Source: Gnetum montanum
Lineage: Eukaryota > Streptophyta > Gnetopsida > Gnetales > Gnetaceae
Direction: 5' to 3'
Length of the DNA stretch: 64,000 bases
Assembly: GCA_015680685.1 (NCBI GenBank)
Contig: MNCI01023945.1
Span: forward strand, 948,844-1,012,843
Position numbers and translations under genes: made by a program. Of the stretch, positions 18,739-31,565 are shown in pieces; the stretch's first letter is position 1; each line of letters starts with the position of its first letter. The notes under the pieces are model-generated. The model was given only the letters and a program-made list of their open reading frames with translations. It was not told where the DNA came from and did no database searches.

Positions 18739-20850
18739 TATACTGTCTGAAATCGTCGGTGCCGGGCTGGAACGTTACGGGCATCAAAAGATTCACAAAC
18801 AAGCACAGCAGATCCTACCTCCACTTGAGGCCAAGCTGGAAACAGATGAAGGCAAAGCGCCTTGGATGGTCCGTACATGGATCAAACAAGGACTTCCCCA
18901 ACAATTGCCACTACAACACGTTGGGTTATACGTAAACTGCAACTAAATGTAAACTAATACAAAACGTACAGAAAATGTAAACGTGCGTAAACATAGAAAA
19001 CGATGTAAATTGTAATGAAAGTTGGCCAAATGTATCAAATGTATTGAAAAAGAGTGTGTACAAAGCACCGGCCTGTGCGCAGTTGTGGATCTAGACAAGG
19101 CGGACGTATAGCCCCGGTTGATGAGGATGGGTGATGACAATTTCTGTAGGAACAACGTGAATATTGTATGCTCAGCGTGTAGGATGTATGCCCAGTGTGT
19201 GAGATCTATGCTCCCATGCTCTATGTGTGAAAATGACTAGCTTTTCGAACCCCCTGCCCCCCAAACCCTGATTTAGTCAAAAATTAGGGTTTTTATATGA
19301 TCTTAGAGTGTGGAATTCGGATCTGGAGTGGGATGATTGGCTATGGGAGGCAAAATTTACGGATCTGGAGATAGGTGGGGCATTGACCTATGCGAAAGAA
19401 TAAAATTTTACAAGTGTACAGCGTGAACACTATCCAGTTTACATGCTGGGCGTGCAGATCCTCAGCGTGTGAACTTTCATGCCCACAAAAAATGAATGAA
19501 TGATAGTTGTACAACAGATTGCATGGTTCTAGCCTGTAGATCTGAGCTCTGGCATCCTATTTCTGACTTCATCATGTCATTCTAAGCTCCAGGGTATCCT
19601 GGCATGTCCATATAGCTTCCAGCATGTGAGTTTGAGCGTCTGGCGTGTTTCTGTACCCTCATATGCTGGGCGTATACGCTCCATACGCTAGATAGCAGGT
19701 GGTCAAGAGGGAAAGATTTTGACTTATATTTTGATGTCTGAAGCTAGTTTTGACCATGGATCTAGATGCCTAATGTTCTAAGGATGTTTCCTGTCAAATT
19801 TGGGCTCATTTGGCCTTGATTTGGTAGGGCTTTGGGAGGCCTGAAGTTGAGCATGCTGGCCACACGTTGGGCATATAGGCTAGCGTGTGAGCATGAAAAC
19901 TGTAATTTAGGAATCATATTTGGTATGATGGGGTGTGTACACTAATCCTTGAGTCTTTTTGATCCTCCAAGTTGTCCAGAAGCTGATTTTGACTTCGTTT
20001 CGATGGAGTTTTGGGCTCATCTCTGAGGTGCATGCTGGCTGTACGCTGGGCGTATAGGCGAGTGTGTGAGGTCAAAAATGATACTTTTGATGCCCAAAAT
20101 GGAAGTTTTTGAAGCTTGTGATGATGTAGACTAGATGCCCATGTCCCGAGGATCAACCCCACACCAAAAAATTGCCTGAAAGTGCCTATTTGACCTTGTC
20201 CTTGGTGCCACACGCTAGGCGTACACGCTAGGCATGCAGGATGTACATGCTCAGCTTGTGAACTTTCAAGTGCATGATTTCAAGGTCAAAAATTGATTTT
20301 CTTGAGCCCATGATGATTCCTAGAAGTTTCCCTATCTTTGAGAGTCGATGCCTTGTGAAAATCTTGCTTTGAAGTGCTTGTTTTGGGTCACCTTTGAAGT
20401 CATACGCTGGGCATACACACTGGGCGTGTGAGCCAGCGTGTAGGCAGGAAATGACCCTTTTGGTATCCAAAACTTGATTGTTAGGAGCCTTAGACCTGCC
20501 TGGGACCTTAGGGAAGGTCATGGGGAGTCTAGAGCTTCGATTTTGGCCTATTTTGATGAGTTTTTGAGGCTCAAAAGTTGCTGCACGCTGGGCCATACGC
20601 TGGGCATGTATAGGCTAGCGTACATGATGCATACTTAGTGAAAACCAAGTATTTGAGATTAAAATTTACCAGGTTTGATGCCAGATGTCACTGTAGTCTT
20701 CTATGGATCCCAAGGAACCATTTCTTGCTTAGTTCGACTCTGTTTGAAGCTGTCTGTGAGGTCCTCAAGCTTCAGTCATGTTGGGGAGCATCATGACTTA
20801 GCTCGATTCTTGTCGGAGAAGTGCTAAGCTCAAAATTTTGTGGTGTTTCA
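18739..20850 (-). repeat. T1 5' LTR
   Basis: Direct repeat of 656-2725. The inner terminal TG of the left copy is TA here; the outer end is GGTGTTTCA, then TSD ACAAC. Many CACGC/GCGTG dyads occur, e.g. 19442-19465 and 20400-20440. Nearly all differences from the left copy that I checked are transitions. Confidence 0.88.
19284..19300 (-). promoter_or_regulatory. Candidate TATA box with telo-box in T1 5' LTR
   Basis: The minus strand reads TCATATAAAAACCCTAA: a TATA box running into AAACCCTAA, the plant telo-box. The T2 LTR also has CCCTAACCC next to its TATA box (34535-34556). In the left T1 LTR (about 1216-1230) the telo-box is mutated. Confidence 0.5.
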
Positions 20851-20855
20851 ACAAC
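20851..20855. repeat. Right target-site duplication of T1 (ACAAC)
   Basis: Identical to 651-655. T2 gag continues from here in the frame that was open at 655. Confidence 0.88.
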
Positions 20856-22096
20856 ATGTTACATCAATAGCAACCCATACACCCATTGTTATTAGGGTTC
20901 TGCAACATGTAGACCCTTTGCCAAGTTCAATGGTGGGGACTGCAACAGGTCCTATTTGCCTAAGGCCTCATCCTACATACAACACTAGGCAATCAAGGTG
21001 GTAGCCTAGGAGGCCAAACAAGCACCTCGCTAACCAAATGATGAGGAAATGCATCATGCTAGGTTTGCCTAAGTGCATTCCCTTATCTACTATTTCTATG
21101 GCCACATCAGCCAAAGTTGCCATCATAAGCAATCAACAACCAAGCATTGAGGTTCACAGGCAGGCAAAATAAACCAAGTCCAAATCTCCTCCCCAGGAGA
21201 TCCATCTCTTGGGTCGCATGAGGGAGATGAAGGCTAATAAGGCAACTGACAATAGTAAAGACTTTCTAGATGTAATGGCACAAGTCAAGCAGTCTTTGAA
21301 ACAAAAAAAATACAACCTTGAGCCTGTACAACTTGGTGATGACCTCCTCCACTCACTGCAAATCACTAGTTTGCACATTGGCCTCCATTCTTGTCAAGGA
21401 GGACATCCCAGCAGATGAACAAGCCATCCATGTTGTGATGCTTTCTCCTTCACCTCAAGAATTAGGTTCAACACCTTTAGCATTTTTTGATGAGGTAATC
21501 AAGGTTGACCCTAAAAAGGGTTAGGTCACCACTATGCCAATATTTATAACCATCCACATAGGGCAATGCAAGATTTGCAAGGTGCATGTCGATGCAAGAG
21601 TAGCAACTAACGTCATCCCATTTCCAATCATTGATAAGCTCAATCTCGCCAAACAAATCTAGGCCACAAACACAACGTGCCTCAAGTCCTTTAATAGGTC
21701 ATGCATTGTCATGAAGGGAACAGTCACAATAGCCTTCGTGGTAGGGGAGTAATTTCCCACTACGATCGAATTCATTATCATTAAGGAAATGCTTAGGTTC
21801 AACCTGATTTTGGGAAGGCCCTGCCTAGCCCAATAATGAATCATCTTCTTATTCATTTACCAAGAGATACACCTTCTATACAAAGGTGGAGAAGTGATCA
21901 TACATGGTGATAGTTTAGTCCCTCCAACCATCAACAACATTGACAAAGACCAAGGGTCGAAGGTAGAGTTCCCCAATGACATGCAGCCAGTGAAGGACAA
22001 GGGTTAACCTTGTTTGAGAGACCTAGTTGAGGAGCCAAAAGAGGCCGATGAACTCTCCGAGGAAGTTCTATGGGCAGAGCTGCCCTTTAGCATAAC
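20856..22096 (+). pseudogene. gag-pro: T2 gag tail and protease
   Basis: Continues the gag frame broken at 655 (HTPIVIRVLQHV near 20890), then a linker homologous to T1 (KDFLDVMAQVKQSLKQK at about 21260), then protease: VHVDARVATNVIPFPII at about 21585, where the active D-[ST/D]-G triplet is altered to D-A-R, and FNLILGRPCLAQ at about 21810, the second conserved block that T1 lacks. The module ends with VLWAELPFSI at about 22068-22096. Several stops and frame changes. Unlike T1 and T3, no hairpin array follows; the antisense gene starts about 20 bp later, so the array was probably lost by deletion. Confidence 0.78.
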
Positions 22097-22115
22097 AGGG
22101 CTACATCAAGTTGGC

Positions 22116-25100
22116 TCAGTTGGTGTTGTCTGGCAAGTGTTGAGGCTCCTCTTCCTCCTCCTCTACTGTGTATTTGGGGCCTATGGCATTTCCTGGTGCC
22201 TACTCAAAAGCACAAATTAATCAATAAGTGTAAAACTAAGATACAAAATTAACATAAAAAACTAACACATAAAAATCATAAGAAGAAAAAGTAAAACCAA
22301 CACAAGAGGGTCTTGCATTGGACTCTGTGGGTAATCTATCAAGGCCCTCCTCCAAGCATCAGAGGATCTCAACCTTTGATAACTGCATCTAGTCCTTATG
22401 GCCAAAGTCAACATCCACAAGGGTCTTTTCCTCATCCATAGTAGTCCATGTAGGAGGTTGCATAGAAAAGGAGGCCATAGAAGTCTCCCTTTAGGGTAGG
22501 GTAATCTCTCACTTCGAGGAGCCACTAACCATTGTATGCTGAGAAAATAGCTCAAAGGCCAAGCTCCCGCCAATTGCCTCAATGAACATCTCAAGGTAAC
22601 GGGCCCTCACAGACTCATCCTTGAGCTATTGCAAATAGGCATCCCACTCACACTTTGTAGCGGTGCTTATGGTCCTTCTAGGTATGCCTCCACTTGCACA
22701 CCTTGGTGCTAAAGCTTTTCCACTCCTGATTTTTCTAGGAGAGTATATCCATTTACAACCTTTGCTCAACGATCTCCTGGGTAGCCTCATTTTTGTCTTG
22801 GATTTTCAACCAATATTTGGTGTAATCTATCTTTGATGTTTGCTAGGTACTATCTCCCTATTCCCGAGCTAACAAGAAATCATAATGGGACTAGAGGTCC
22901 TCATTCTTTGCGGTCAAGGTCACCACTATCTCCTAGAGCTTATGCATGCATTTCCATAGGTGCTCATTCGAGCACCTATAGGTCCACAATGCCTTTGCAC
23001 TGGAAAGTGCACACTTGCTTATCACCTCGTACACATGATGAGGCACCTGCTCCACCTCAGGGGTATACTCAAGGATGACATCCACATGAGCTGCCCAATT
23101 TGGATCCCAATGAAGCTTAGAGACTGTTAGCATACAACAAAAAAAACCAATATTAGCAACAGACTAAGGATGGAACTGGTAAAATAGTTCAAGAAAAATG
23201 ACATGCATACCAAGTTTAGGATCTGCCTATTCTATGTATTCCATCATGTCCTTCATGATGCCTTTCATGAAGGTGAATTTATCTGGTGTCTCTACCCATG
23301 GCTTCATGTAGTGGGTAGGCACTGGTGGTGGATCACTAGCAGGAAGATCTAAGACTGCAATATAACACAATGCAACACTTAGTGATAATTGAGCAATTAA
23401 AGGCTTAAGAGTAAAGGGCAAGGGTAAGTGGTAATACAAAGCGCTCACCAAGCAAGCCCTTAGATGTCAGTGTGGGTAGATCTCCCAGTTGCATGCCATC
23501 AAAAAGGTTGGCAGAGTCACACTTAGGGTGGAATAGCCCCTTTGCATCAAATTATTGGGAGATCTCTAGGGCCTCTAGTGGCTCCTCCCTGTATGCTACC
23601 TCCTCTTCAACTTGAGGAGGGGTCATTTCTATTACCTCTGCTATCACTGCCACTGCTTCCTTAGTAGCCCTTTTACCTGATTCACAAACATAGTGTAGTA
23701 GTATTAGCATAATATAACAAAAAAACATAAGCCAAATGCGTCTATGATGTACATTGACCTGCAACCACCAAACAGAGTGTGGGTATCTTGAGGTAGACTT
23801 TCTTGATGCTTGCTTGTCCAACTGCAAGGGGAGTCTCTTTTGTTGGATGCGGGCTCTTGATTTTTACCTTGGAGGACCCCACCATCTTCGCAATGTATCT
23901 CTCAACCCTGTTCACATCCCCAACAATAATTGGGGGATACTTGCTCACACTGTCACATGAATAATGTGACTATGACCTCCCCAGATGTGCCTTCATCAAA
24001 ACTGAATATGACTCCTCAATCCCCTTTGGAGGGTTTTGTGCACGAGTGGTGGCAAACAAGTTCTTAACCCATGGCTTGGATAGCTGCTTGTGATCCTGCA
24101 TGACCCAATGTCCACTATCCCTAATCACCAGGAACTTCATAAGCCTTCACAGATAAGTTGCAAAGATGCAAAGTGAAAGTAAGACCTTGCATGGATGTTG
24201 TGGCGAAGCCTAGTAATCTCTGTCCATAGTCTAGCAATGATAAAGGGGACCCAGTTAAACTTGGTGCCCTCTTCTATGACCTCCCACACGACCTACGCCT
24301 ACTCCACCCCAAGGACCTTTCCTTGGGAGAGTAGCTTAGGAAAGGCACAAGCACGGAAAAGAGGGTAAAGCCTCTGGATCTTAGGCACATGCATGTTGCT
24401 AATTGTGATGCTTTTATGAGAGTGAGTGGCTCCTAGCCACTCTTCGATCTCTTCCCTCTAGTCCACCACTTGGTTGGGCTTCTCAATGATTGATGAGCCC
24501 TCATAGGAAAGGCCAAAGAAGTCAATGAAAAAAGCATCATTGAGGTTCAAGACTACCTTCACTTCATACATGCGAGTGACAAAGCGGCAGGCATTGCGGC
24601 TAAAGGAGTCAACAATAGTCACCATCTTGACCATTGCAGTGCTTGGGTTGAGGACTAAGAAAAGGTCCATCAACCCAGCACGTGTAAGCTGACTAGTCCA
24701 AACCTTTGAGGCCTGATGGCATAGCCATTTCTATGACCACTATGGCCTCACTATGGCTAGTGGCAACCACTATCATCTCTCTTGAAGCAACAGTAGCTGT
24801 AACATAGGAAAACACAATGTTAGCATCATGCAATCAACGAGTGCATGAGAGCAAGTAATAAAAGTTAAACCAACATAATGAACACCCACATGGAACAAAT
24901 GATGTGCATGATAGAGGTGGTGGTGTAGCAAGCTCTTCGAAGATGGGCTTACCGTTAGCCCACCTCTCATCAAGCCAATCGTAGGTTCGGCATTGCTTGA
25001 ATGCCTTTGGGTACTAAGTGGGGTAGTTCTCTACGTCCTTTTCCACTTATTCAATAATGGCCTCCTGAAAGCTTAGAATTGAGGAAAATACCTCTAGCAT

Positions 25101-25697
25101 GGTACAGGTCAAAGCAAAAGCCCCTATCTCATCATGGAGTCCCTCATCATCAACTTTAAAAGTAACATTAAACATCCGTAGTTAGTAGTTAGCAAATCTA
25201 GCATTGCTAATAACAATGAGACATAATGAAAAGCAAGAGCACTTACCCTTCGGTACAATATAAAGTCTAAGATGGGTTCTGGAAGACTGTATGCACGTGC
25301 ATGAAAATGAAAAGGGTGTTGCTCTTGTTATAACAAGAGACCTCTAGCATGCTCCAAATCTTGGCTAAGGGAAAAATGCTCATAGGATCTAGTCTTGGGG
25401 CACCTACTTGATCATCACTAGCCATAGGCTCATCAAATATGAATTTCAATATGTTCTGGTTGGCCCCGGCCAATAATTTCTCAGTGATGGTGTTTGTAGC
25501 CTCTGCTACTAAGTGTGACTACATGATCACACTAAAGTGCTATAGTAGGTAAGCTAGGAATTTAGATGCCCTTGGTTGAAACCACACTACTTGATGACCT
25601 AACTTCATATCGAGTGCAAGAATGTTGGTCACAGGCTTACTAATGTAGGATAGAATGCTGATGAGATCCACGACAACTAAGATAGGATTTAGTAGCA
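22116..25697 (-). pseudogene. T2 antisense multi-exon gene
   Basis: Minus-strand homologue of the T1 gene at 9601-13186. Exon 2 (from about 25697 to 25258) reads LVVVDLISIL, KFLAYLL, then NKSNTLFIFMHVHTVFQNPS, ending at a GTAAGT donor; the equivalent T1 and T3 donors are GTAAGG and GTAAGC. The next exon (about 25157-24950) aligns with T1 (DDEG.. to ..ERWANG). The third block (about 24690-24200) has LFLVLNPSTAMVKMVTIVDSF, VKVVLNLNDAFFIDFFGL and LYPLFRACAFPKLLSQ. A later exon (about 23290-23220) has MKPWVETPDKFTFMKGI, matched in T3 by VKPWVETLDKVEFMCG. The terminal exon (about 22190-22116) is acidic (YTVEEEEEEP). Numerous stops. Function unknown; conserved with T1 and T3 in exon order. Confidence 0.65.
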
Positions 25698-25699
25698 CT

Positions 25700-27830
25700 T
25701 TACAACCATAAGACAACAAATGAACATAGCGTTAGTGCATAATAGATTGCATTTTGACATAAAATATTAACTTCCACTTAGCAAAAATTAGCAAGTTTAG
25801 CCTAAAATAGCATAACTTGGAAATATATCCTTAGGGTCCCCCATGAGGCCCTACGGGTACAGGACATTGGTACCTATTTGATGCACTTAGTGCTCCTTGG
25901 GGTGTAGTACTAACGTAGCATTAGCATTTCAGTTTACACTTACATTATTAGCTTTGTCCCGGTTTGCATGTTTCAGTGGTTCCACATGATAGATTTGTAA
26001 GTTTGGCATTTTGGCAAGCTCTAGCACATTCAACACTTTTGTTTCATGTGGCATTCTAGTGTTTAGCATCCTCACAATTTAGCATTGCACGTTTGACATT
26101 TTGTTACAATTTGGTATTCTTTACCCTTTGCACTTGGCAAATCCTCTAAATTTTTTTTCTATCTCTGGGCAAGGTAGGTTAAGATGTTTGAAAAATTCTA
26201 ATTGTGGATCGTGTCTTTGGGAGTGCAACCCATGCAAATCTTTAGTGAAAAATGCTAATTTTTTACTACGCTCCCCAAGGAGTGTAGCCCCAAAGAAGAG
26301 CCAAAATTTCCTAACTATTGGCTACACCCCCTAGGGAGCATAGCCCCCAAAAATATGCAAAAAAACAAAAAAAATTCTTTCTAATGGTTGGAAGTGTAAC
26401 CCCCAGGACATCAAATTTTACAAAAATAAAAAATCATCGCACCACTTTCTCATCCTAGGCACCTTGCCCCCCTCACCATGCTACCCAGTATCGTCACATG
26501 CCAATGTCACGTGCTAGGGCCCTCACCATGGTTGTGGTAGACCTTCTTGCCCCCTTCACCCCTGTGGTCATGCCATTATTTTTCTCCTTACCCCCACAAC
26601 CCTTTCTACTCTCTACCTCTAAGACACCTTGCCCTCCTCTTGCCCCCACACTATGTTGTCCTCTCACACTGACAAGAAAAAAAATAAGAGATAGAATGCC
26701 AACGCACTCTTGCACCATTGTCGCTTGCCAAAAAAAGGGGAGAGATGAGGGGGTTCCATGGCCCCACGCTCCTAGGCCATGGTCACCCTAACCACATCTA
26801 CAAAAAAACCCTGATTTTGTCCCTCTCCCCATGCGAAGATGCCATGACCCTCACAAACAAAAAAAACTTCTTTGTAGGAAACCCTGGCTCCCTGCCAATG
26901 CAAACTCCATTTTTAGCCCACACATCTTCCTCAAGCTACCCCAAAACGTAAGCCCTTGTACCATGCACACATCCCTCCTAGACATCATGGTAAGCTGTGG
27001 CCTAGAAACCCCCTCTTTTTTTCCAAAAGTTTAAAAAATTCAAAACCTCATAGCTCATGCGTTTCTCCTTGGCCCACACAATGCCAAACAAGCAAAGAGA
27101 GAAAAAATAAAACAAAATGCTAACGCAGACCCACAACATGCACACACATCTTCTCTCTTTGGCCCTGGCCGCCAAGGCAGCCATGATGGTAGCGATCCTT
27201 ACCAACCAAGCCACCCCAAAGCCCAAACCCCAACACAAGACAAAGGAAGCAAAAATGCGAAGAAAAAATGTTGCAACAAGGCAAGCATACCTAGTGATTA
27301 GCGGTGCTCTCCTCCCCTCCCCCTACACTTGCGGTAAGTGTTCTAGGGCTTGTCTTCCCTCTTCTACATTGGTGGGTCCAAGATGTCAACGATCACTACG
27401 GTGTGTCATCCTGACCCCACACTTGGGTGCTATGCTCTGGTGCTTCATTCTTCTTACTATGCTCTAGGCTCCAACCTTGCTTTGACCATGCTATGCTATG
27501 TAATCTCTCATTTTCACTCTAGAAAATAATAGTTTACCCCTAGTAAAACACACATATATACTCCTTGGGGTAATTAAATGCACCACCTACCACACCGGTG
27601 CATCAACACTTTGGCAAATTTCCTTGGGTTTTTGTGGAGCATAGCAAGGGGATGCATGTAGCAAGGAACGAGTGTAGCAACTAGAGTTAGAAAATTTTTT
27701 GAACTTTTTCTAACAATTTTCAAATGTAGAAAATTTTTTGAGATTTTTTTTGATTGCCTAGCAAATGCTCAACCTAATTCTATGTTCTAGATACTCTTTT
27801 CCCTACTTGACCCAATGCATCTTGCATAAA
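25700..27830. other. T2 spacer upstream of the antisense gene
   Basis: No gene recognised; the reading frames here are low-complexity. The spacer carries T2-type dyad words: CTACGCTCC..GGAGTGTAG at about 26259-26280 and GGCTACACC..GGAGCATAGCC at about 26322-26346. The TGTAGC/ATAGC words resemble those in the T2 LTR. The middle (26440-27480) is C-rich on the plus strand. By position it should hold promoter and first exon of the minus-strand gene; I could not identify either. Confidence 0.45.
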
Positions 27831-27831
27831 C

Positions 27832-27958
27832 GATGGTATACTAAGACCTTAAACTAGCAAATGATGGTTTGCTAAGATCTTAAATTGGCAAATGATGGTC
27901 CGCTAAGACCTTAAACTAGTAATCCATGGCCTACTAAGGCCTGAAATTGGCTTGCATG
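27832..27958 (+). repeat. Hairpin-unit array upstream of T2 RT
   Basis: Four units. 27897-27910 has arms GGTC/GACC around CGCTAA; the last has GGCC/GGCC arms around TACTAA; the first has GGT/ACC-type arms. Position matches 7145-7345 in T1. Confidence 0.75.
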
Positions 27959-28068
27959 TTTGCTTTTCTAAATCTACTTTTACACATTTAGGCAATTTCT
28001 CATTGCATTGCTTTCCTCATTTTATGCATTGTGACTCTATTAAGACAGGTGTGGCTTGACATTCTTTC

Positions 28069-28083
28069 TAGTTTTTCTTGTAG
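28069..28083 (+). promoter_or_regulatory. Candidate splice acceptor upstream of T2 RT
   Basis: TCTTTCTAGTTTTTCTTGTAG ends at 28083 (pyrimidine run from about 28062). The frame after it is open for about 55 codons and reads into YEHLHSPLVL, homologous to CKHLFTPLTI after the T1 candidate acceptor at 7065. Supports an intron between protease and RT as in Ogre. Confidence 0.45.
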
Positions 28084-31000
28084 GATATGTTGCAAGATTA
28101 CAACATGAGTGCATATGAGCATCTTCATTCACCTTTGGTCCTCACCAGACCTCACGATGACCTCATCCAATGCATTGATGCCCAATGCATAGACCTTAAG
28201 CCCATAGCTCATGATAACTACATAACATCCATAGAAGCACTACTAGATTGGTCGAACATCTAGTTAGGACTTTCGATCTAGAGGCAAGTGACGTCACTGA
28301 GGATCCCCTCATCAAAGTCCTTGTGGCAACACTCAGTGGCAAGGCGAAGACACTGAAACTTAGTTCCCTGTTAAAGCCTCAACATAACCAAAGCATCATC
28401 AAAGTTCTCAACGACAACATCAAGGCATTTGCATGGTTCTATGAGGACATGCTAGGCCTAGATCCTCGCATAGTGTAGCACACCATCATCCTCAATCCTC
28501 ATGTAAAACCAATTAAATAGAAAGCATGTAAGGTTAGGCTTGAGGTGGCATTGGTAGTCTGTGATGAAATCACTAAGCTCTACAAGGTTGGTTTCATTTG
28601 AGTAGTCAACTATGTAGACTGGGTTTCCAACATCGTGGTTATACCTAAGAAAAATGAAAGCATAAACATCTACATAGGCTTCTAGGACTTGAAGAAGGTA
28701 ACCATCAAAGAAAATTTTCTATTACCTATCATCGACCAACTAGTTGATAATATGGTTGGTAATGCCTTGTTGTCCTTCATGGATGGGTTCTCTAGATACA
28801 ACTAGATTCGAATCAACCCAGAGCACCAACTCAGTATGACCTTCATGACCCCCTGGGGTACATTTTGCTATACAATGATGCCTTTCAGACTAAAGAACGT
28901 AGGAGTAATCTACCAATGCACCATGACATACATCTTCAGCAATTACTTATTAGACTTTCTCAATGACTACGTTAATGACATAACAGTTAATTTGAAGATG
29001 GCACATGATCATGTAGATGACTTAGACTATGCACTCAAATGTTGCCTTAGACATGACCTTAGGTTGGATCCTAAGAAGTGTGTCTTTGATGTCAAGCTAG
29101 GTTGCATGCTAGGCTTTGTGGTATCAAAAGAAGGTATACATGTAGACCCCAATAAGGTTAAGGCCATCACTAACTTAGCACCACCAACTAACCTTAAGGA
29201 GCTACATGGGTTACAAGGTAGATTGCAATTCATACATCGATTTATCACACGGTTGATTGATAACCTGTAGCTAGTGCAACATTTGCTAAAAAAGGGAGTC
29301 CACTTTGAGTGAACAACTCAATGCTAAAAGGCATTTGACAACCTCAAATAGGAGCTAGCTCAGCTTCTAATAGTCTATCCTCCACAAGGAGATAAACCTT
29401 TTTACATCTACCTTGCAACTTTTGATGCATCCATCACTTCTCTGCTTTGCCAAAAGCAAGATGATGGCTCAAAGGTCCTTGTATACTACCTAAGCCATGT
29501 GTTAGTTGCCCATGAAGCAAAATATAATGATGTGGAAAAGAACTATCTCCCCTTAGTCTTTGTGCTTAATAAGTAAAGGCATTATCTTTTCCGTAGCCAG
29601 GTAAACATCAATGTACTTTGGGCAATCATAACAAACATCTATGAAAGTAGTCGAATTGCACGGTGGAAAGTAATAACCGTAGATATTGACCTGCATTACA
29701 TAGCGTAAGCATCAACCAAAGGTCAAGCAATAACTGCACAACTAATAACAGTATAAGCCAGGTGCCTGCCAACTTTGAGGTCATTGTACACTTCGATGGC
29801 AGTTCAACCACTCAAGGGGGTAGTGCTGCTGCTATCATCATGTTTCCCTTTGGGAAGATCTGACCCTTCACATATCACTTTGCATTTCCTTGTACTAACA
29901 ATGCAACGGAGTACGAGGGTCTCCTTAGAGGTCTTATAGCAGCAGCTCATGACCTATGAATCTGAAACATAGAAATTTGAGGTGATTTATAGTTAGTCAT
30001 CAACCAAGTTACAGAGGTTTACACTTGTAAAGCACAAAATTTACAACCTTATTGTGACTTGGTGAAGCACTTGCTCGAATGATTTGCAACTATAGATATC
30101 TAGCACATCCCTCACAATGAGAACACCATTGCCAACGCATTAGCCATGTTGGACTTAAGCATTGTAGTTAAAATGTTTCATGCCTTGCCCTCTTTAATAA
30201 TGGATTGCATCGAGTCCATCATGCAAGTAACTGACATTGCATCCATAGCCACAAGCATAACTCATGCACAAGAATAGTATGATGACATTAAGGCATACCT
30301 TCAATAGGATGAGCCTTCGCAACATTTAACCACTACCCAAAAGGACATAGTGCAAAAATGGTCATGGTAGTACATCATTATAGGTGATAGCATGCTTTGT
30401 CATAGATCCTATTATGGCATACTACTGACTTGCGTTAGTGACGATGAAGTGCAAATGATTGTTGATCAAGTCCACGAGGGATTGTGTAGAGGCCACATAG
30501 CACCCAGGGCAATGGCATCAAAAATCATATTCTTAGGCTACTATTGGCCTTACATGGAGCATGATTGCATTTCCAAGGTTAAGATGTGTGACTTGTGTTA
30601 ACAACATGGCAACTTAATGCATGTGCCACCCACTAAACTACACAACATGTAGATCATGTGGTTGTTCCAACGTTGGGGGTTGGATATCATAAGGCCCATC
30701 ATGCCTAAGTCCTCCATAGGACATAGCTTCATCATAACCGCAACTAAATACTTTACCAAATGGGTTGAAGCTATTCTCCTTAGGAAGATAGTATCAAAAT
30801 ATGTTTTTAAATTCATCCTTGACAATATAGTGACCTGATTTGGCTTGCCCATGACCATTGTCATAGACAACACAGGCCACAGTTTAGCAGTGCACAGTTT
30901 AGCAGTGCAGAGACCAAAGCTTTCTACGAATACCTTGGCATCAAGCATTCCTTCTTGTTGCCATACTACCTATAGGAAAATGGCTAGGCGGAGGCCACAA

Positions 31001-31530
31001 ACAAGGTCATCATCAACCTGTTGAAGAAGATGCTTAGCAGCAACAAATGATAATGGCACAAGTAGCTAGTCTATGCACTATGGACCTACCACACAACACG
31101 CAAAACAATAATAGGTAAGATGCCATATAGCCTTTTATATGGGTCTGAAGTGATTTTGTCTCTTGAATTGCAGGTCCCATCACTTTGTGTAATCCTCTTA
31201 AGCTTCATTGATGAGGCTCAAAATAATGAGTTGAGAATTATTGATCTCAACTTTATAGAGGAGTGCATGCAAACACTTGATTACATTGAATGGTACCAAG
31301 AAAAGCAATGACAAAAGCACCACCACAATCAGCATCAACGCCCAATCAAGAGAGGGGACTTAGTCCTCATGACTATTCACAAACTTGCAAATAAATTCTT
31401 AGCCAACTAGGAAGGGCCTTTCATGGTTACCAAGGCCTATGACAATGGAGCATTCAAGCTTGCTAATCTAGACAGCAATGAATTTGCCAATCTGGTCAAC
31501 CATTCCTACTTGAAGCCTTACTACACCTAA
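28084..31530 (+). pseudogene. pol: T2 pol: RT, RNase H, archaeal-type RNase H, integrase
   Basis: Same domain order as T1 but older. RT: LSSLLKPQ at about 28360, TPWGTFCYTMMPF at 28850, and NDYVNDITV at about 28965, where the catalytic YVDD has become YVND. First RNase H remnant: FYIYLATFDASITSLLCQK (29400). Second RNase H: HFDGSSTTQGGSAA (29800) and TEYEGLLRGL. Integrase zinc region HEGLCRGHIAP..CDLC at 30475-30600, core ITATKYFTKWVEA (30740) and GLPMTIVIDN (30845); the C-terminus (GAFKLANLDSNE..NHSYLKPYY) ends at 31530. A 15-bp tandem duplication lies at about 30881-30910. Stops and frameshifts throughout. This copy retains the integrase core that T1 lost. Confidence 0.82.
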
Positions 31531-31565
31531 GATGCATTGCCACATCAATAAAAGTAAGGTGAGCA

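Larger units (their letters stand above)
656..20850 (-). mobile_element. T1: complete Tat/Ogre-like Ty3/gypsy retrotransposon with antisense gene
   Basis: Two direct repeats of about 2.1 kb (656-2725 and 18739-20850) bound the unit, TSD ACAAC lies outside, a TGG-starting PBS follows the right repeat, and a purine tract precedes the left one, so the element reads on the minus strand. Order 5' to 3': LTR, PBS, gag, protease, spacer with a plus-strand multi-exon gene, RT, RNase H, second (archaeal-type) RNase H, integrase, hairpin array, PPT, LTR. The second RNase H is diagnostic of the Tat lineage; about 20 kb is within the size range of its giant Ogre members. In one 205-bp stretch of the LTRs I counted about 14 differences by eye. 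T1 carries stops and internal deletions in protease and integrase. Confidence 0.9.

Noticed and set aside
26498-27467. Proline-rich plus-strand frames in the T2 spacer
   Set aside because: C-rich low-complexity sequence, overlapping frames on both strands, no homologue in T1 or T3.
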